From Arachidicoccus sp. (GTDB lineage: Bacteria; Bacteroidota; Bacteroidia; Chitinophagales; Chitinophagaceae): 64,000 nt of DNA. The notes under the pieces are model-generated. The model did not search any database and had not been told where the DNA came from. It was given only the letters and a program-made list of their open reading frames with translations. Positions 37,501-46,344 of the stretch are shown here, one piece after another. Position 1 is the stretch's first letter. The number at the start of each line of letters is the position of its first letter. Location: contig JAPWKH010000035.1 of NCBI GenBank assembly GCA_028283605.1, positions 1 to 64,000 of the forward strand, given 5' to 3'. The position numbers and the translations under genes are program-made.

Positions 37501-37688
37501 GCAATGCAAAGCCCGTTACTTTAAAAGTAAGCGAGAAAGAAAATTATCTTTTAACCTGGGTTAATCCTGTGGATGGTAGCATTGTCGGAAAGCAGAAGTC
37601 TGTTTCCGGGAGCAATCAAATAACCATTTCAGATATTCCTGAAATATCGGGTGCAGTCGTGTTATGGTTAAGTAAATCATCTCAATAA
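34503..37688 (+). CDS. Secreted beta-helix plus barrel protein, DUF6298-like
   Basis: 1061 residues starting at TTG 34503; an in-frame stop lies just upstream and no ATG exists before the mature region, so a non-ATG start is required for the signal peptide (residues about 8-33, ending IIFSQ). Residues about 55-530 read as a pectate-lyase-like parallel beta-helix (GILLDKG-type coil, GIVLRGSGMDKNGT, DAWVRRIVFEHFAG). Residues about 590-970 look like a (beta/alpha)8 hydrolase barrel (YALWYDRRRDDHERVHRI, GVIQFICEEYTGP with Glu823/Glu824, RYWYYQADGK), followed by an Ig-like C-terminal strand domain. I associate this layout with the DUF6298 group. No CAZy family can be named. It sits between PL1 and GH140 genes, so an RG-II or homogalacturonan linkage is the likely target. 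Confidence 0.6.
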   Translation: MFSNNSHIFLIRFYFKYFFIGFALLYSDIIFSQKKNVRREPPAPVVRDKNGSLIYTPDSLGNRIIDFSYCGYMQSDKAIPYVPVKIRVPLSSGDATLRIQSAINYISKLPITPEGFRGAILLDKGVYHISGSLKINTSGIVLRGSGMDKNGTTLLADGTDRNTLIVIAGKDDKAIGEEKKITDDYVPVNAFKINVENGSIFKVGDNVIIHRPSPQEWIDDLGTRTFGGGVSALGWKPGQRDLFWDRKVAAVEANTITLDAPITTALDRKYGGGTIAKYLWQGRIQQVGVENLRCVSAYDTHNPKDEDHRWMAITMDNIQDAWVRRIVFEHFAGSSVDVLSGSKRVTIEDCESIAPVSEIGGQRRYTFWTWGQQTLFQRLYSEHGYHDFSVGYCAAGPNAFVQCEAEESLGYSGSVDSWAPGILFDVIRDDGQELSFKNLGQDEQGAGWNTANSVFWNCYAALVDCYKPPTAQNYAFGTWSQFQGDGYWTESNNWIEPRSFFYAQLKQRLNKNVDDRAGILPEESEASSSPTVEAAAELTKEAYQPRTTMQDWIEELIQKNPVVLNSDRAKTIDEIGVEKKLPFIKAAPMIIKNGWLVRGDFVLTGNRNYAPWWNGTVKPDYINNIAVPAVTRFVPGRTGTGLTDDLDSVTNNMLKKHVEVMEQNYALWYDRRRDDHERVHRIDGNVWPPFYEVPFARTGQGIAWDGLSKYDLTKYNKFYWGRLKQFADLADEKGLVLIHHNYFQHNIIEAGAHYVDFPWRPVNNINNTEFPEPIRFAGDKRLFMADQFYDEVNPVRRPLHVAFIRQCLNNFKDNSGVIQFICEEYTGPYHFAKFWVNTIGDWEKETGKKEMIGLSTTKDVQDSILANPETASVINVIDIRYWYYQADGKVYAPLGGQSLAPRQQERQFKPKKTSFEQVYRAVKEYRDKFPDKAIMYSGDAYDDLCWAVFIAGGSLAPLPAGIPQKLLNDASAMLPVSLPDNPQQVYALGNASKGYIIYESNAKPVTLKVSEKENYLLTWVNPVDGSIVGKQKSVSGSNQITISDIPEISGAVVLWLSKSSQ

Positions 37689-37702
37689 AAAGCTTTTTTA
37701 TA

Positions 37703-39112
37703 ATGCATTTACACAGACATGTTGATAGATTGCGTGTTTTTTTATTAATTCCAATATGCGGTTTTTTATATTGTGTAAGTAAGCCTTATGAAAAGAAACC
37801 GGCGAGTGAAATTTATCCTCTTCTTATTTCGGATAACCATCGTTTTTTTAAAACAAAAAACGGGGATCCGTTTTTTTGGATGGGTGATACAGGCTGGCTG
37901 TTGTTTACTAATCTGAACGATGAAGAAACCAAAATCTATTTGGATGACAGAAAGAAAAAAGGTTTTAATGTAATACAGGTAATGTTGCTGCACGGTTTGT
38001 CCGACAAAAATATTTACGGAAGGTATGCATTGATCAATAGCAATTTATCACAACCGGATATAAACAATAATGATGCTCATAATTATTGGAAACGCATTGA
38101 TAATATTATTGATCTTGCGGCAAAAAAAGGCATGTATATAGCCATGGTTCCTGTCTGGGGCAATGTGATCAAGTCCGGTAAAGTATCGGAAATACAAGCA
38201 AAATCGTATGCAAGTTTTTTGGCATTACGTTATAAAAACAAACCGAATATTATTTGGATGAATGGCGGAGATATCAAAGGCTCCGATTCATTGAATATTT
38301 GGAATATTATCGGAGAAACATTGCATAAAGAAGATCCGAATCATCTCATAACGTTTCATCCGCGCGGCCGGGCAATTTCTTCTTTATGGTTTCAAAATGC
38401 AGATTGGATGAGCTTTAATGTTTTTCAATCCGGGCATCGTCGCTATGATCAGGATACTTCAGCGGATGATTTGCATTACGGAGAAGATAATTACAAATAC
38501 GTTCAAGCGGCATATAATTTAAAACCCATTAAGCCTGTTCTTGATGCCGAACCTTCTTATGAAAATATTCCGCAAGGTTTGCACGATACTTCGCAACCGA
38601 AATGGAAAGCCGCAGACGTGAGACGTTACGCTTATTGGTCGGTATTTGCAGGCGCATGCGGATTCACTTACGGAAACAATTCCATCATGCAGTTTCATAA
38701 CGGCGCAGATAAGCCCGGCGCTTATGGCGCCACCAAAGATTGGCGCAAAGCCCTCAATGACAGCGGTGCATTGCAAATGATTTATTTAAAAAATTTAATG
38801 CATAGAAATGATTATTTCTCAAGGATACCCGATCAGTCAGTCGTTGTCGACCAAGGAGAAAAATATAAATACATAGCCGTTACAAGAAGCAATGCATATT
38901 TACTTGCGTATGATTATACCGGTAGAAAATTTTCTTTAAACTTAGAAAATATAAAAGTAAAAAGTGTAGTTGCTTCTTGGTACAATCCACGTAATGGAAG
39001 TAAAACAGCGATCGGTAAAATTCTTTCTAATGGAATAGTAAATTTCAATCCTCCAGGTGAAGAGAAAAATGGAAATGACTGGGTGTTAATATTGGATTAC
39101 ATAAAATCTTAA
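37703..39112 (+). CDS. GH140-like apiosidase (DUF4038 family)
   Basis: 469 residues. The N-terminus is a probable lipoprotein signal (LRVFLLIPICGFLYC). The barrel begins with FFKTKNGDPFFWMGDTGWLLF, the DUF4038 hallmark. Asp190 in NIIWMNGGDIKG and Glu283 in PVLDAEPSYE fall within a few residues of the catalytic Asp187/Glu284 I recall for the Bacteroides GH140 endo-apiosidase. A C-terminal collagen-binding-like beta-domain follows (about 385-469). GH140 cuts the apiose-galacturonate bond that ties RG-II side chains A and B to the backbone, which makes it the best single pointer to RG-II as the substrate. It is the last gene before a hairpin terminator. Confidence 0.85.
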   Translation: MHLHRHVDRLRVFLLIPICGFLYCVSKPYEKKPASEIYPLLISDNHRFFKTKNGDPFFWMGDTGWLLFTNLNDEETKIYLDDRKKKGFNVIQVMLLHGLSDKNIYGRYALINSNLSQPDINNNDAHNYWKRIDNIIDLAAKKGMYIAMVPVWGNVIKSGKVSEIQAKSYASFLALRYKNKPNIIWMNGGDIKGSDSLNIWNIIGETLHKEDPNHLITFHPRGRAISSLWFQNADWMSFNVFQSGHRRYDQDTSADDLHYGEDNYKYVQAAYNLKPIKPVLDAEPSYENIPQGLHDTSQPKWKAADVRRYAYWSVFAGACGFTYGNNSIMQFHNGADKPGAYGATKDWRKALNDSGALQMIYLKNLMHRNDYFSRIPDQSVVVDQGEKYKYIAVTRSNAYLLAYDYTGRKFSLNLENIKVKSVVASWYNPRNGSKTAIGKILSNGIVNFNPPGEEKNGNDWVLILDYIKS

Positions 39113-39132
39113 ATTCTTTTTTGATAAATATT

Positions 39133-39157
39133 AATATTATCACTTAATGATAATATT
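39133..39157 (+). terminator. Intrinsic terminator candidate after the GH140 gene
   Basis: A perfect 10-bp inverted repeat (AATATTATCA / TGATAATATT) with a 5-base loop CTTAA, followed after CTACAA by a run of six T. It starts 21 bp after the stop codon. The stem is AT-rich and so weak, but position and T-run fit the end of PUL block 2. Confidence 0.55.
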
Positions 39158-39205
39158 CTACAATTTTTTGGGAAATATCCGGGAATAATAAAGCACAAAT
39201 AAATG

Positions 39206-39213
39206 TATTTTTG
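39206..39213 (+). promoter_or_regulatory. Bacteroidota -7 promoter box (TATTTTTG) for PUL block 3
   Basis: Exact TAnnTTTG match 75 bp before the lipoprotein start at 39281 and 49 bp after the hairpin terminator. No -33 box at standard spacing. A short palindrome (TACAA, GGCT, TTGTA at 39233-39246) lies between it and the ATG and could be an operator half-site pair. Confidence 0.45.
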
Positions 39214-39280
39214 ACTACTAACAATAATTAGTTACAAGGCTTTGTATCAAAACCGTAACAATGCATTTATGGTAGTCCCG

Positions 39281-40210
39281 ATGAGAAGAATTGCGGCAAT
39301 TATACAAATTCTGGTTACAGGATTAATATTTACTTCCTGTTCTTCATCGGCTTGGATATACACTTCTTTTCACGAACCGGCAAATGAAGGTTTGCGGCTA
39401 TTGTACAGTTACGATGCTTATCACTGGAACGATTTCGGTAAGATATTTTTAAAGCCTGAAATAGGTAATCAAAAAATTATGCGAGATCCATCTGTTGTTT
39501 TTGGTAACGATAAAACATTTCATCTTGTGTGGACCACTGAATGGAAAGGAGGCAAAGGTTTTGGTTATGCATCCTCTTCCGACTTAATTCACTGGTCGCA
39601 GGAAAAATATATTTCTGTAATGGCAGATGAGCCAACGGTAAAGAATGTTTGGGCGCCGGAAATTTTTTATGATGACAATACAGAACAATACATTATTATT
39701 TGGGCTTCCGATGTGCCATTTCGTTTTGCCAAAGGAACAGAAGATGAAGATAATAATCATCGTCTGTATTATGTTACCACAAAAGATTTTCATACTTTTT
39801 CTAATGAAAAATTGTTCTTCGATCCCGGTTTCAGTTGTATAGATGCAACAATTATAAAAAGAGGTAAAAACGATTATGTTTTGGTATTTAAAGATAATAC
39901 GCGTTCGAATAGAAATATAAAAGTGGCATTCGCCAATACACTTCTCGGTCCATATCAAGGTGTTTCGAATGCAATTACACCCGGTTATTCCGAAGGTCCT
40001 TCAGTTGCCCATACAGGAAATAATTATCTTATTTATTACGATTGGTACAATCATAAAAGTTTTGGCGCCCTAATGACAAAGGACTTTCATTCTTTCAGAA
40101 ATATTACAGATAAAATAAGTATTCCGAAAGGGCATAAGCACGGAACAATTATTAAAGTAAAAAAGAAGCTTGTGCAACATGTATTAAAAGAGGTTGCCAT
40201 ACAAGATTAA
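39281..40210 (+). CDS. GH43-family glycoside hydrolase lipoprotein
   Basis: 309 residues from ATG 39281, giving a lipoprotein signal with Cys20 (GLIFTSC); a TTG at 39242 extends the frame without leader features. The five-bladed propeller of clan GH-F is clear, and all three catalytic acids are visible: Asp69 in IMRDPSVVF (base), Asp188 in SCIDATIIK (pKa modulator) and Glu238 in SEGPSVAH (acid). Repeated blade strands such as YASSSDLIHWSQ and YVTTKDFHTFS support it. GH43 members remove alpha-L-arabinofuranose, beta-xylose or beta-galactose. In this pectin locus alpha-arabinofuranosidase is most likely. It opens a run of densely packed genes reaching the window end. Confidence 0.88.
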   Translation: MRRIAAIIQILVTGLIFTSCSSSAWIYTSFHEPANEGLRLLYSYDAYHWNDFGKIFLKPEIGNQKIMRDPSVVFGNDKTFHLVWTTEWKGGKGFGYASSSDLIHWSQEKYISVMADEPTVKNVWAPEIFYDDNTEQYIIIWASDVPFRFAKGTEDEDNNHRLYYVTTKDFHTFSNEKLFFDPGFSCIDATIIKRGKNDYVLVFKDNTRSNRNIKVAFANTLLGPYQGVSNAITPGYSEGPSVAHTGNNYLIYYDWYNHKSFGALMTKDFHSFRNITDKISIPKGHKHGTIIKVKKKLVQHVLKEVAIQD

Positions 40211-40217
40211 TTGAACA

Positions 40218-42065
40218 TTGATGATACTATCAAAAAAAATATTATTGTTATTTATTGCCATTGTAATAGCTGCAAAACTATCTGCTCAAGATACAGTTCA
40301 TTACAGCGGCAGTACATTGGTTAATGCGGATTATTCCGACGGTCGTTTACATCCCGTTGTCGGCGTTCACAGCATAGAGATTTTAAGGGCAAATAGGCAG
40401 CATCCTGAAACTTCAGAGAATTTCGGTTGGACATACAATCACCAGCCGATGCTCGCATATTGGCACAATAAATTTTATTTGGAATATTTAAGTGATAGCG
40501 TAGGGGAAAGTGTTCCACCCGGACATACATTGCTTACAACTTCTGAAGACGGGTATCATTGGCAAAAGCCTGCAGAGATTTTCCCGCGTTACAAAATTCC
40601 GGACGGGACTACAAAGGCCGGGGTGCAAGGGGTTGCAAATAATTTATATTCCGTCATGCATCAAAGAATGGGATTTTATACTTCAAAATCAGGGAGGCTT
40701 TTGGTACTCGGGTTTTACGGAATTGTATTGGCGCCGCACGATGATCCGAATGATGGTAAAGGAATCGGTCGCGTAGTGAGGGAAATTTATTCCGATGGAA
40801 AGATGAGCCCGATTTATTTTATCCACTACAACCCTGCATGGAATACTACAAATACGCTGTACCCTTTCTATACAAAAAGTAAAGACAAAGGTTTTATAGA
40901 TGCTTGTAATGAATTGATGAATACACCTTTGATGATGATGCAATGGGTAGAAGAAACGGATAAAAAAGATTCATTGATCCCATTACATAAAGATTACAAG
41001 GCCTTTAATTTTTATCATCTTCCTGACGGGCGAGTAGTAGGATTATGGAAGTATGCGCTCACGAGTATCAGTAAAGATGAATGTAAAACATGGGGCGCTG
41101 TTACTCGCGCGCCACATTTTGTGAATAGCAATGCAAAAATATGGGGACAAAAAACTTCGGATGGGAAATATGTTACTGTTTATAATCCTTCAGAGTTTCG
41201 TTGGCCTTTGGCGTTATCTGTCAGCAAAGATGGATTGAATTATACTAATCTCTTATTGGTAAATGGTGAGATTCCTCCCATGCGTTATGGCGGCGCTTAT
41301 AAGTCTTATGGGCCGCAATATACGCGCGGAATTATTGAAGGCAATGGCATTGTTCCGGATGGAAATCTTTGGGTTACCTACAGCATGAATAAAGAAGATA
41401 TTTGGATTTCGGAAATTCCGGTGCCGATAACGGATACGGCATATTCATATCCCGACGATGATTTTAATAAACTCCCTGATGGTAAGGAACTATTGAAATG
41501 GAATTATTATAGTCCGCAATGGTGTCCTGTTGAAATTACCAAAATGCCTGATGGCGAAAAAGCTTTGACACTCAAAGATTGGGATCCGTTTGATTATGCA
41601 AAAGCTGAACGGATTTTTCCCGAAACAAAAAACTTATCGGCGTCGTTTACAATAATTCCCGGGCAAAATAATCACGGACAATTGGACATTGAATTTCAAA
41701 ATGCAGAAGGAACAGCTTGTATTCGATTAACATTTGATTCTATGGGAAATCTGAAAGCCAAGTCGGGGTATCGCGATAAAAATATTTTAAAGTACGAAGC
41801 AGGAAAAACTTATACGATTGATATGACATTGAATACCGATAACCGTTTTTATAGTGTTAGCGTAAATAGTGGTGATCATAAAATGAACAACCTATTTTTT
41901 GCACCTGTGCATTCTGTTGAACGCATTGTTTTCCGAACAGGTAGTGTGCGCCGTTTCCCAAACATTGATACGCCAACAGATCAAGATTATGATTTGCCAA
42001 ATGCAGGCGAAAAAACAGACACAGCAATTTATTATATTAAAAATTTAAAAACAGATGCATTGTGA
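40218..42065 (+). CDS. Secreted sialidase-like (BNR) beta-propeller with C-terminal lectin-like domain
   Basis: 615 residues with a signal peptide ending KLSAQ. Residues about 30-410 form a beta-propeller with BNR-like repeats (LTTSEDGYHWQKP, LTSISKDECKTWGA, LSVSKDGLNYTNL). Residues about 425-610 are a concanavalin/LamG-like sandwich (ALTLKDWDPFDYAKAE, LDIEFQNAEGTACIRLTF). Histidines in HPVVGVHSIEILRA and TYNHQPMLAYWHNK stand near the propeller entrance. Propellers of this kind in plant-glycan loci include rhamnosidases and Rha-GlcA lyases as well as sialidases, and plant pectin contains no sialic acid, so I do not assign an activity. It overlaps the next gene by 4 bp. Confidence 0.7.
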   Translation: MMILSKKILLLFIAIVIAAKLSAQDTVHYSGSTLVNADYSDGRLHPVVGVHSIEILRANRQHPETSENFGWTYNHQPMLAYWHNKFYLEYLSDSVGESVPPGHTLLTTSEDGYHWQKPAEIFPRYKIPDGTTKAGVQGVANNLYSVMHQRMGFYTSKSGRLLVLGFYGIVLAPHDDPNDGKGIGRVVREIYSDGKMSPIYFIHYNPAWNTTNTLYPFYTKSKDKGFIDACNELMNTPLMMMQWVEETDKKDSLIPLHKDYKAFNFYHLPDGRVVGLWKYALTSISKDECKTWGAVTRAPHFVNSNAKIWGQKTSDGKYVTVYNPSEFRWPLALSVSKDGLNYTNLLLVNGEIPPMRYGGAYKSYGPQYTRGIIEGNGIVPDGNLWVTYSMNKEDIWISEIPVPITDTAYSYPDDDFNKLPDGKELLKWNYYSPQWCPVEITKMPDGEKALTLKDWDPFDYAKAERIFPETKNLSASFTIIPGQNNHGQLDIEFQNAEGTACIRLTFDSMGNLKAKSGYRDKNILKYEAGKTYTIDMTLNTDNRFYSVSVNSGDHKMNNLFFAPVHSVERIVFRTGSVRRFPNIDTPTDQDYDLPNAGEKTDTAIYYIKNLKTDAL

Positions 42066-43531
42066 TACAACTTCGTAATTATATATGCTTTGTCTTTTGT
42101 TTATTCTTTATCTCGGTAAATAAAAACCATGCACAAATAATATTACCGCAAATTATCGGTAACGATATGGTATTACAAAATAATGCACCTGTTCCCATTT
42201 GGGGTAAAGCCACAAATGGCGAAAAAATAATTGTATCATTTGCAGGACAAACAAAGCAAGTAACTGCAGATGCTTCAGGTAATTGGAAAGTTGTATTGGA
42301 TAAATTAAAAATTTATTCTTCTCCCCGGGATTTAATCATTAAAGGAGATAAAGACAAAAATACTATCATACTTCATAATGTTTTGGTTGGTGAAGTATGG
42401 CTTTGCTCCGGACAATCTAACATGGAATATACCATGAGGAAAAATAGTAAAGTTGCAAAACTTTACAATGTAAAAGGTTTTGAGCATTCTCCGGTAGATG
42501 AGTTGAAATATGCGCACAATAAAAACATACGGATATTTTTAGGAGACAGAAAGCAATTGGCAAAAGATCATCCTTTACATGATGGTTGGAGTGTTGCGGA
42601 AGATTCTGCATTAAGATCATTTTCTGCAGCAGGGTATTTTTTTGCAAGAGAATTATACAGGAATTTAAACATTCCGATTGGTATTATTTCTTCTTCTGTT
42701 CCCGGAAGTGCGATAGAACCTTGGTTTGCAGGTGAATTGACAGACTCGCCATATGTTGGTCACACCGCAACTTTTGACATGAGCAATCCCGGCAAATTTT
42801 ATACATCCTTAATTGAACCATTATCGCCATTTGCAATAAAAGGGTTTTTATGGTATCAAGGCGAAACAAATTGTTTTCAAAACGAGAGCATTGGTTATAC
42901 ATATAAAATGAAAGCGTTGATTGAACAATGGAGAACATTATGGAATAATCAAACACTGCCGTTTTACTGTGTCCAGATAGCGCCATACTATTATTCCAAA
43001 GCAAAAGGAAAATATTCCTTGAATAAAGAAACACTACCGAAATTTTGGGAAGCTCAATCTATGATAACAAAAGTACCTTATGCTGATTTCATAACCGGAA
43101 CGGACTTGCCCGATGACGTAAGCAATCTGCATCCTTCAGGAAAATGGGAAATTGGAAGAAGGCTGGCATATCTGGCATTGGCGCATGATTATCATAAAAA
43201 AGTTATTGCACACGGGCCTGCATATAAATCGATGTCGGTTAAGAAAAATAAATTGATATTGAAATTCAACACAGAAAACAGTAAGCTCATTAGTAAGAAT
43301 AACAAGCCTTTGATAAATTTTGAAATATCGGATAAATCAGGAAAGTATTACAAAGCAGATGCAAAAATAATATCAGACAATACAATTGAATTAACTTCTA
43401 TAAACGTTGATAAGCCAGTAAATGCTCGCTTTGCTTGGGATGAAGCGGCGCAGCCGAATTTATTCAACGAAGCAGGCTTGCCGGCAATACCATTCAGAAC
43501 AGATAATCCTTATGCCGATATTAAACTTTAA
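42062..43531 (+). CDS. SASA-type carbohydrate acetylesterase (sialate O-acetylesterase-like)
   Basis: 489 residues starting at GTG 42062, overlapping the previous stop (GTGA). A signal peptide ends NHAQ (25). A small beta-domain (NDMVLQNNAPVPIWGKA) precedes the SGNH hydrolase domain with nucleophile Ser119 in CSGQSNMEY, the Gly/Asn oxyanion residues (SSVPGSAIEPW, KGFLWYQGETNC) and catalytic His357 in SNLHPSGKWEIGRRLA. The galactose-binding insert common in longer homologues is absent. In pectin loci these proteins remove O-acetyl groups from rhamnogalacturonan or RG-II sugars so that exo-glycosidases can act. It should be periplasmic. Confidence 0.9.
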   Translation: MIQLRNYICFVFCLFFISVNKNHAQIILPQIIGNDMVLQNNAPVPIWGKATNGEKIIVSFAGQTKQVTADASGNWKVVLDKLKIYSSPRDLIIKGDKDKNTIILHNVLVGEVWLCSGQSNMEYTMRKNSKVAKLYNVKGFEHSPVDELKYAHNKNIRIFLGDRKQLAKDHPLHDGWSVAEDSALRSFSAAGYFFARELYRNLNIPIGIISSSVPGSAIEPWFAGELTDSPYVGHTATFDMSNPGKFYTSLIEPLSPFAIKGFLWYQGETNCFQNESIGYTYKMKALIEQWRTLWNNQTLPFYCVQIAPYYYSKAKGKYSLNKETLPKFWEAQSMITKVPYADFITGTDLPDDVSNLHPSGKWEIGRRLAYLALAHDYHKKVIAHGPAYKSMSVKKNKLILKFNTENSKLISKNNKPLINFEISDKSGKYYKADAKIISDNTIELTSINVDKPVNARFAWDEAAQPNLFNEAGLPAIPFRTDNPYADIKL

Positions 43532-43543
43532 TGATTTTACTGC

Positions 43544-46336
43544 ATGCAGAAATTAAGCCGAAATATCATCTTGTTTATCATCAATATTTTCTTATTGAAT
43601 TTTTTACAAGCGCAACAGACCGAAAAAATATTTCTTTCGGGTACTGGCAGTGACAATGTAGTTAAGTGGCAATTCTATTGTACTGCGGGGAGAAATTCCG
43701 GTAAATGGACAACAATTAATGTTCCTTCAAATTGGGAGTTGCAGGGGTTCGGCACATATAATTACGGATTAGATAAAGATTCGATGCGTACGAATGAAAA
43801 AGGGATGTATAAATATCGTTTTCAAGTGCCGGACAGTTGGAAAAATAAAGATGTAAATATTGTTTTCGATGGGTCGATGACAGATACAAAAGTATTAATA
43901 AACGGTCAATCCGCTGGCGCAATACACCAAGGATCTTTTTATAGGTTTAAATACGATATTAAGAAATTATTGCATTACGGGAAATTGAATTTATTGGAAG
44001 TAATCGTTTCGAAGAATTCTGCCAATGAATCTGTAAATAATGCGGAACGCAAAGGTGATTTTTGGATTTTCGGCGGCATTTATCGACCTGTTTATTTAGA
44101 AGCTTTTCCACAAGAACATATCGAAAGAGTTTCTGTGAACGCTTTAGCAGACGGTCATTTCGATGCTTATGTTTTTACCAAAAAGGCAAACGCTGATAGA
44201 GAAATTACTGCTCAGCTTTACGATATGCATGGAAAAATGTTTGGAGAAGAACTTATTGCTTCGCGAAAAATAAATGATTCTGTTTATGAAATAAATGCGA
44301 ATTTTTCCAATCCGAAATTGTGGTCGCCAGAATTCCCTAATTTATATAAAGTCGTTTTTTCTTTAAAAGAAAACGGAAAAATTGTTCATCATATTGAACA
44401 AAAATTTGGTTTCAGAACAATTGAAGTTCGTTTGCGAGATGGTATTTATGTAAACGGTGTAAAGATTAGATTCAAAGGAGTGAACCGTCATTCTTTTTGG
44501 CCTTCGACAGGAAGAACAACTTCCAAAACATTAAGCATCGCTGATGTGCTGATGATGAAAGACATGAATATGAATGCTGTACGCATGTCGCATTATCCGC
44601 CGGATGACCATTTCCTTGATGTGTGTGATTCATTGGGAATGTTTGTGTTGGATGAACTTACAGGTTGGCATCATGCTTATGATACACAAGTAGGTTCTTT
44701 GTTGGTAAAGGAAATGGTAGAGAAAGATGAAAACCATCCAAGCATAGTGTTATGGGACAATGGTAATGAAGGTGGTTTTAATTTTGAACTTGATTCTCTC
44801 TTTGATGTTTATGATTTACAAAAAAGAGTTGTCATTCATCCTTGGGCTGTTTTCCATGGCTTTGATACGCAGCATTATATCAATTATGATTATGGAAACG
44901 GTACGCATTTACATGGACATAATATAGTTTTTCCCACAGAGTTTTTACATGGATTATATGATGGCGGCGCAGGTGCGGGTTTATATGATTATTGGGAAGA
45001 GATGTGGCGTAATCCTTTATCGGCAGGCGGTTTTATCTGGGCTTTTGCAGATGAAGATGTAGTGAGAACCGATAAGAACAATTCATTAGACAGCGACGGA
45101 GATCATGCACCGGATGGCATCGTAGGCCCTTATCATGAAAAGGAGGGAAGCTATTTGGCGATTAAAGAAATCTGGTCGCCGGTGTATATTGAACATAGGG
45201 AAATCACGCCTGCTTTCAATGGAAATTTTCGTATAGAGAACAGATTTTTTTATACGAATATTAATCAATGTACATTTCATTGGAAACTTTCTAAGTTCTC
45301 ATTAAATAAAAAAACAGATAGCATTTCTGGTACAATAATTTCGCCTGATATTGCAGCCGGTCAGTTCGGGATGTTAAAAATTTATTTACCTGAAAACTTC
45401 TCAAACTATGATGTGCTTTATGTTTCAGCAGATGATCCTTACGGAAGGGAAATCTATACATGGAGTTATCCGATAAAAAAACCACAAGAAAAAGTTGCAG
45501 ATTTATTACCCAATACAAAAGATATTTTTTCTAAAATTGAATTAGACAAAAACAGTTCTACGATAAACATTCATGCAGGAGTAATGCAATATTTTTTCAA
45601 TCGATCAAATGGAGTATTGGAAAAAGTTTTGAAAGAAAATGTTGAAATTCCTTTTAATAACGGGCCAATATTATGTGAAGGAAATAGCGATGTTACTTCT
45701 TTCAATATCAAAGATTTGAAAGACTCTATAGTATTGACTGCTTCTTTTTCCAAACAAAGCGACATGTCTCATTTGTCATGGACAATTTATTCCAATGGTA
45801 TATTGAAATTGGATATAAAATATTTCCCCGCCCAATATGATTTTGATTTTGCAGGCATAAGCTTTTCTTTCCCGGAAGAGTTATTAAAAGGAATTAGATG
45901 GATAGGCAACGGTCCTTATCGTGTTTGGAAAAACAGAATGCAAGGCACTACACTGGATATATGGAGTAAGACTTATAACAATACAGTGACGGGAAAACCA
46001 CCGATTATTTATCCTGAATTCAAAGGATATTATTCCGGTTTTTATGCGATGGATTTACAAACAACTGCAGGAAAAATAAAGGTAATATGCGCAGATGAAG
46101 ATGTGTTTCTTCGTTTGTTCACGCCCGATACCGTCAAGAAAATGTATAACACTGCGCCTCGTTTTCCTTCAGGCGATATATCGTTTATGCATGCAATTGA
46201 TGCTATCGGCACTAAGTCGCAAACGGCTGAAAATACCGGTCCAGCAGGCAGAAAGAATATGTATTATGATTATGGGAAAGATAAAGATTATGTAAAATCA
46301 TTGACATTGTATTTTGATTTTTCAGGTAAAGAATAA
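43544..46336 (+). CDS. GH2 family beta-glycosidase (second GH2)
   Basis: 930 residues with a signal peptide ending LQAQ. Domain order is the standard GH2 one: jelly roll (TINVPSNWELQGFGTYNYG, DGSMTDTKVLINGQ), Ig-like domain, then the barrel starting RFKGVNRHSFWPSTGRT. Acid/base Glu409 is in VLWDNGNEGG and nucleophile Glu466 in VFPTEFLHG. The nucleophile context differs from LacZ, as in other PUL beta-galactosidase/glucuronidase/galacturonidase groups. RG-II degradation in Bacteroides uses a GH2 beta-galacturonidase, which is one plausible activity. A C-terminal beta-sandwich (680-930) closes it. Only 8 bp separate it from the next rhamnosidase gene. Confidence 0.9.
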   Translation: MQKLSRNIILFIINIFLLNFLQAQQTEKIFLSGTGSDNVVKWQFYCTAGRNSGKWTTINVPSNWELQGFGTYNYGLDKDSMRTNEKGMYKYRFQVPDSWKNKDVNIVFDGSMTDTKVLINGQSAGAIHQGSFYRFKYDIKKLLHYGKLNLLEVIVSKNSANESVNNAERKGDFWIFGGIYRPVYLEAFPQEHIERVSVNALADGHFDAYVFTKKANADREITAQLYDMHGKMFGEELIASRKINDSVYEINANFSNPKLWSPEFPNLYKVVFSLKENGKIVHHIEQKFGFRTIEVRLRDGIYVNGVKIRFKGVNRHSFWPSTGRTTSKTLSIADVLMMKDMNMNAVRMSHYPPDDHFLDVCDSLGMFVLDELTGWHHAYDTQVGSLLVKEMVEKDENHPSIVLWDNGNEGGFNFELDSLFDVYDLQKRVVIHPWAVFHGFDTQHYINYDYGNGTHLHGHNIVFPTEFLHGLYDGGAGAGLYDYWEEMWRNPLSAGGFIWAFADEDVVRTDKNNSLDSDGDHAPDGIVGPYHEKEGSYLAIKEIWSPVYIEHREITPAFNGNFRIENRFFYTNINQCTFHWKLSKFSLNKKTDSISGTIISPDIAAGQFGMLKIYLPENFSNYDVLYVSADDPYGREIYTWSYPIKKPQEKVADLLPNTKDIFSKIELDKNSSTINIHAGVMQYFFNRSNGVLEKVLKENVEIPFNNGPILCEGNSDVTSFNIKDLKDSIVLTASFSKQSDMSHLSWTIYSNGILKLDIKYFPAQYDFDFAGISFSFPEELLKGIRWIGNGPYRVWKNRMQGTTLDIWSKTYNNTVTGKPPIIYPEFKGYYSGFYAMDLQTTAGKIKVICADEDVFLRLFTPDTVKKMYNTAPRFPSGDISFMHAIDAIGTKSQTAENTGPAGRKNMYYDYGKDKDYVKSLTLYFDFSGKE

Positions 46337-46344
46337 AAAGTAAC

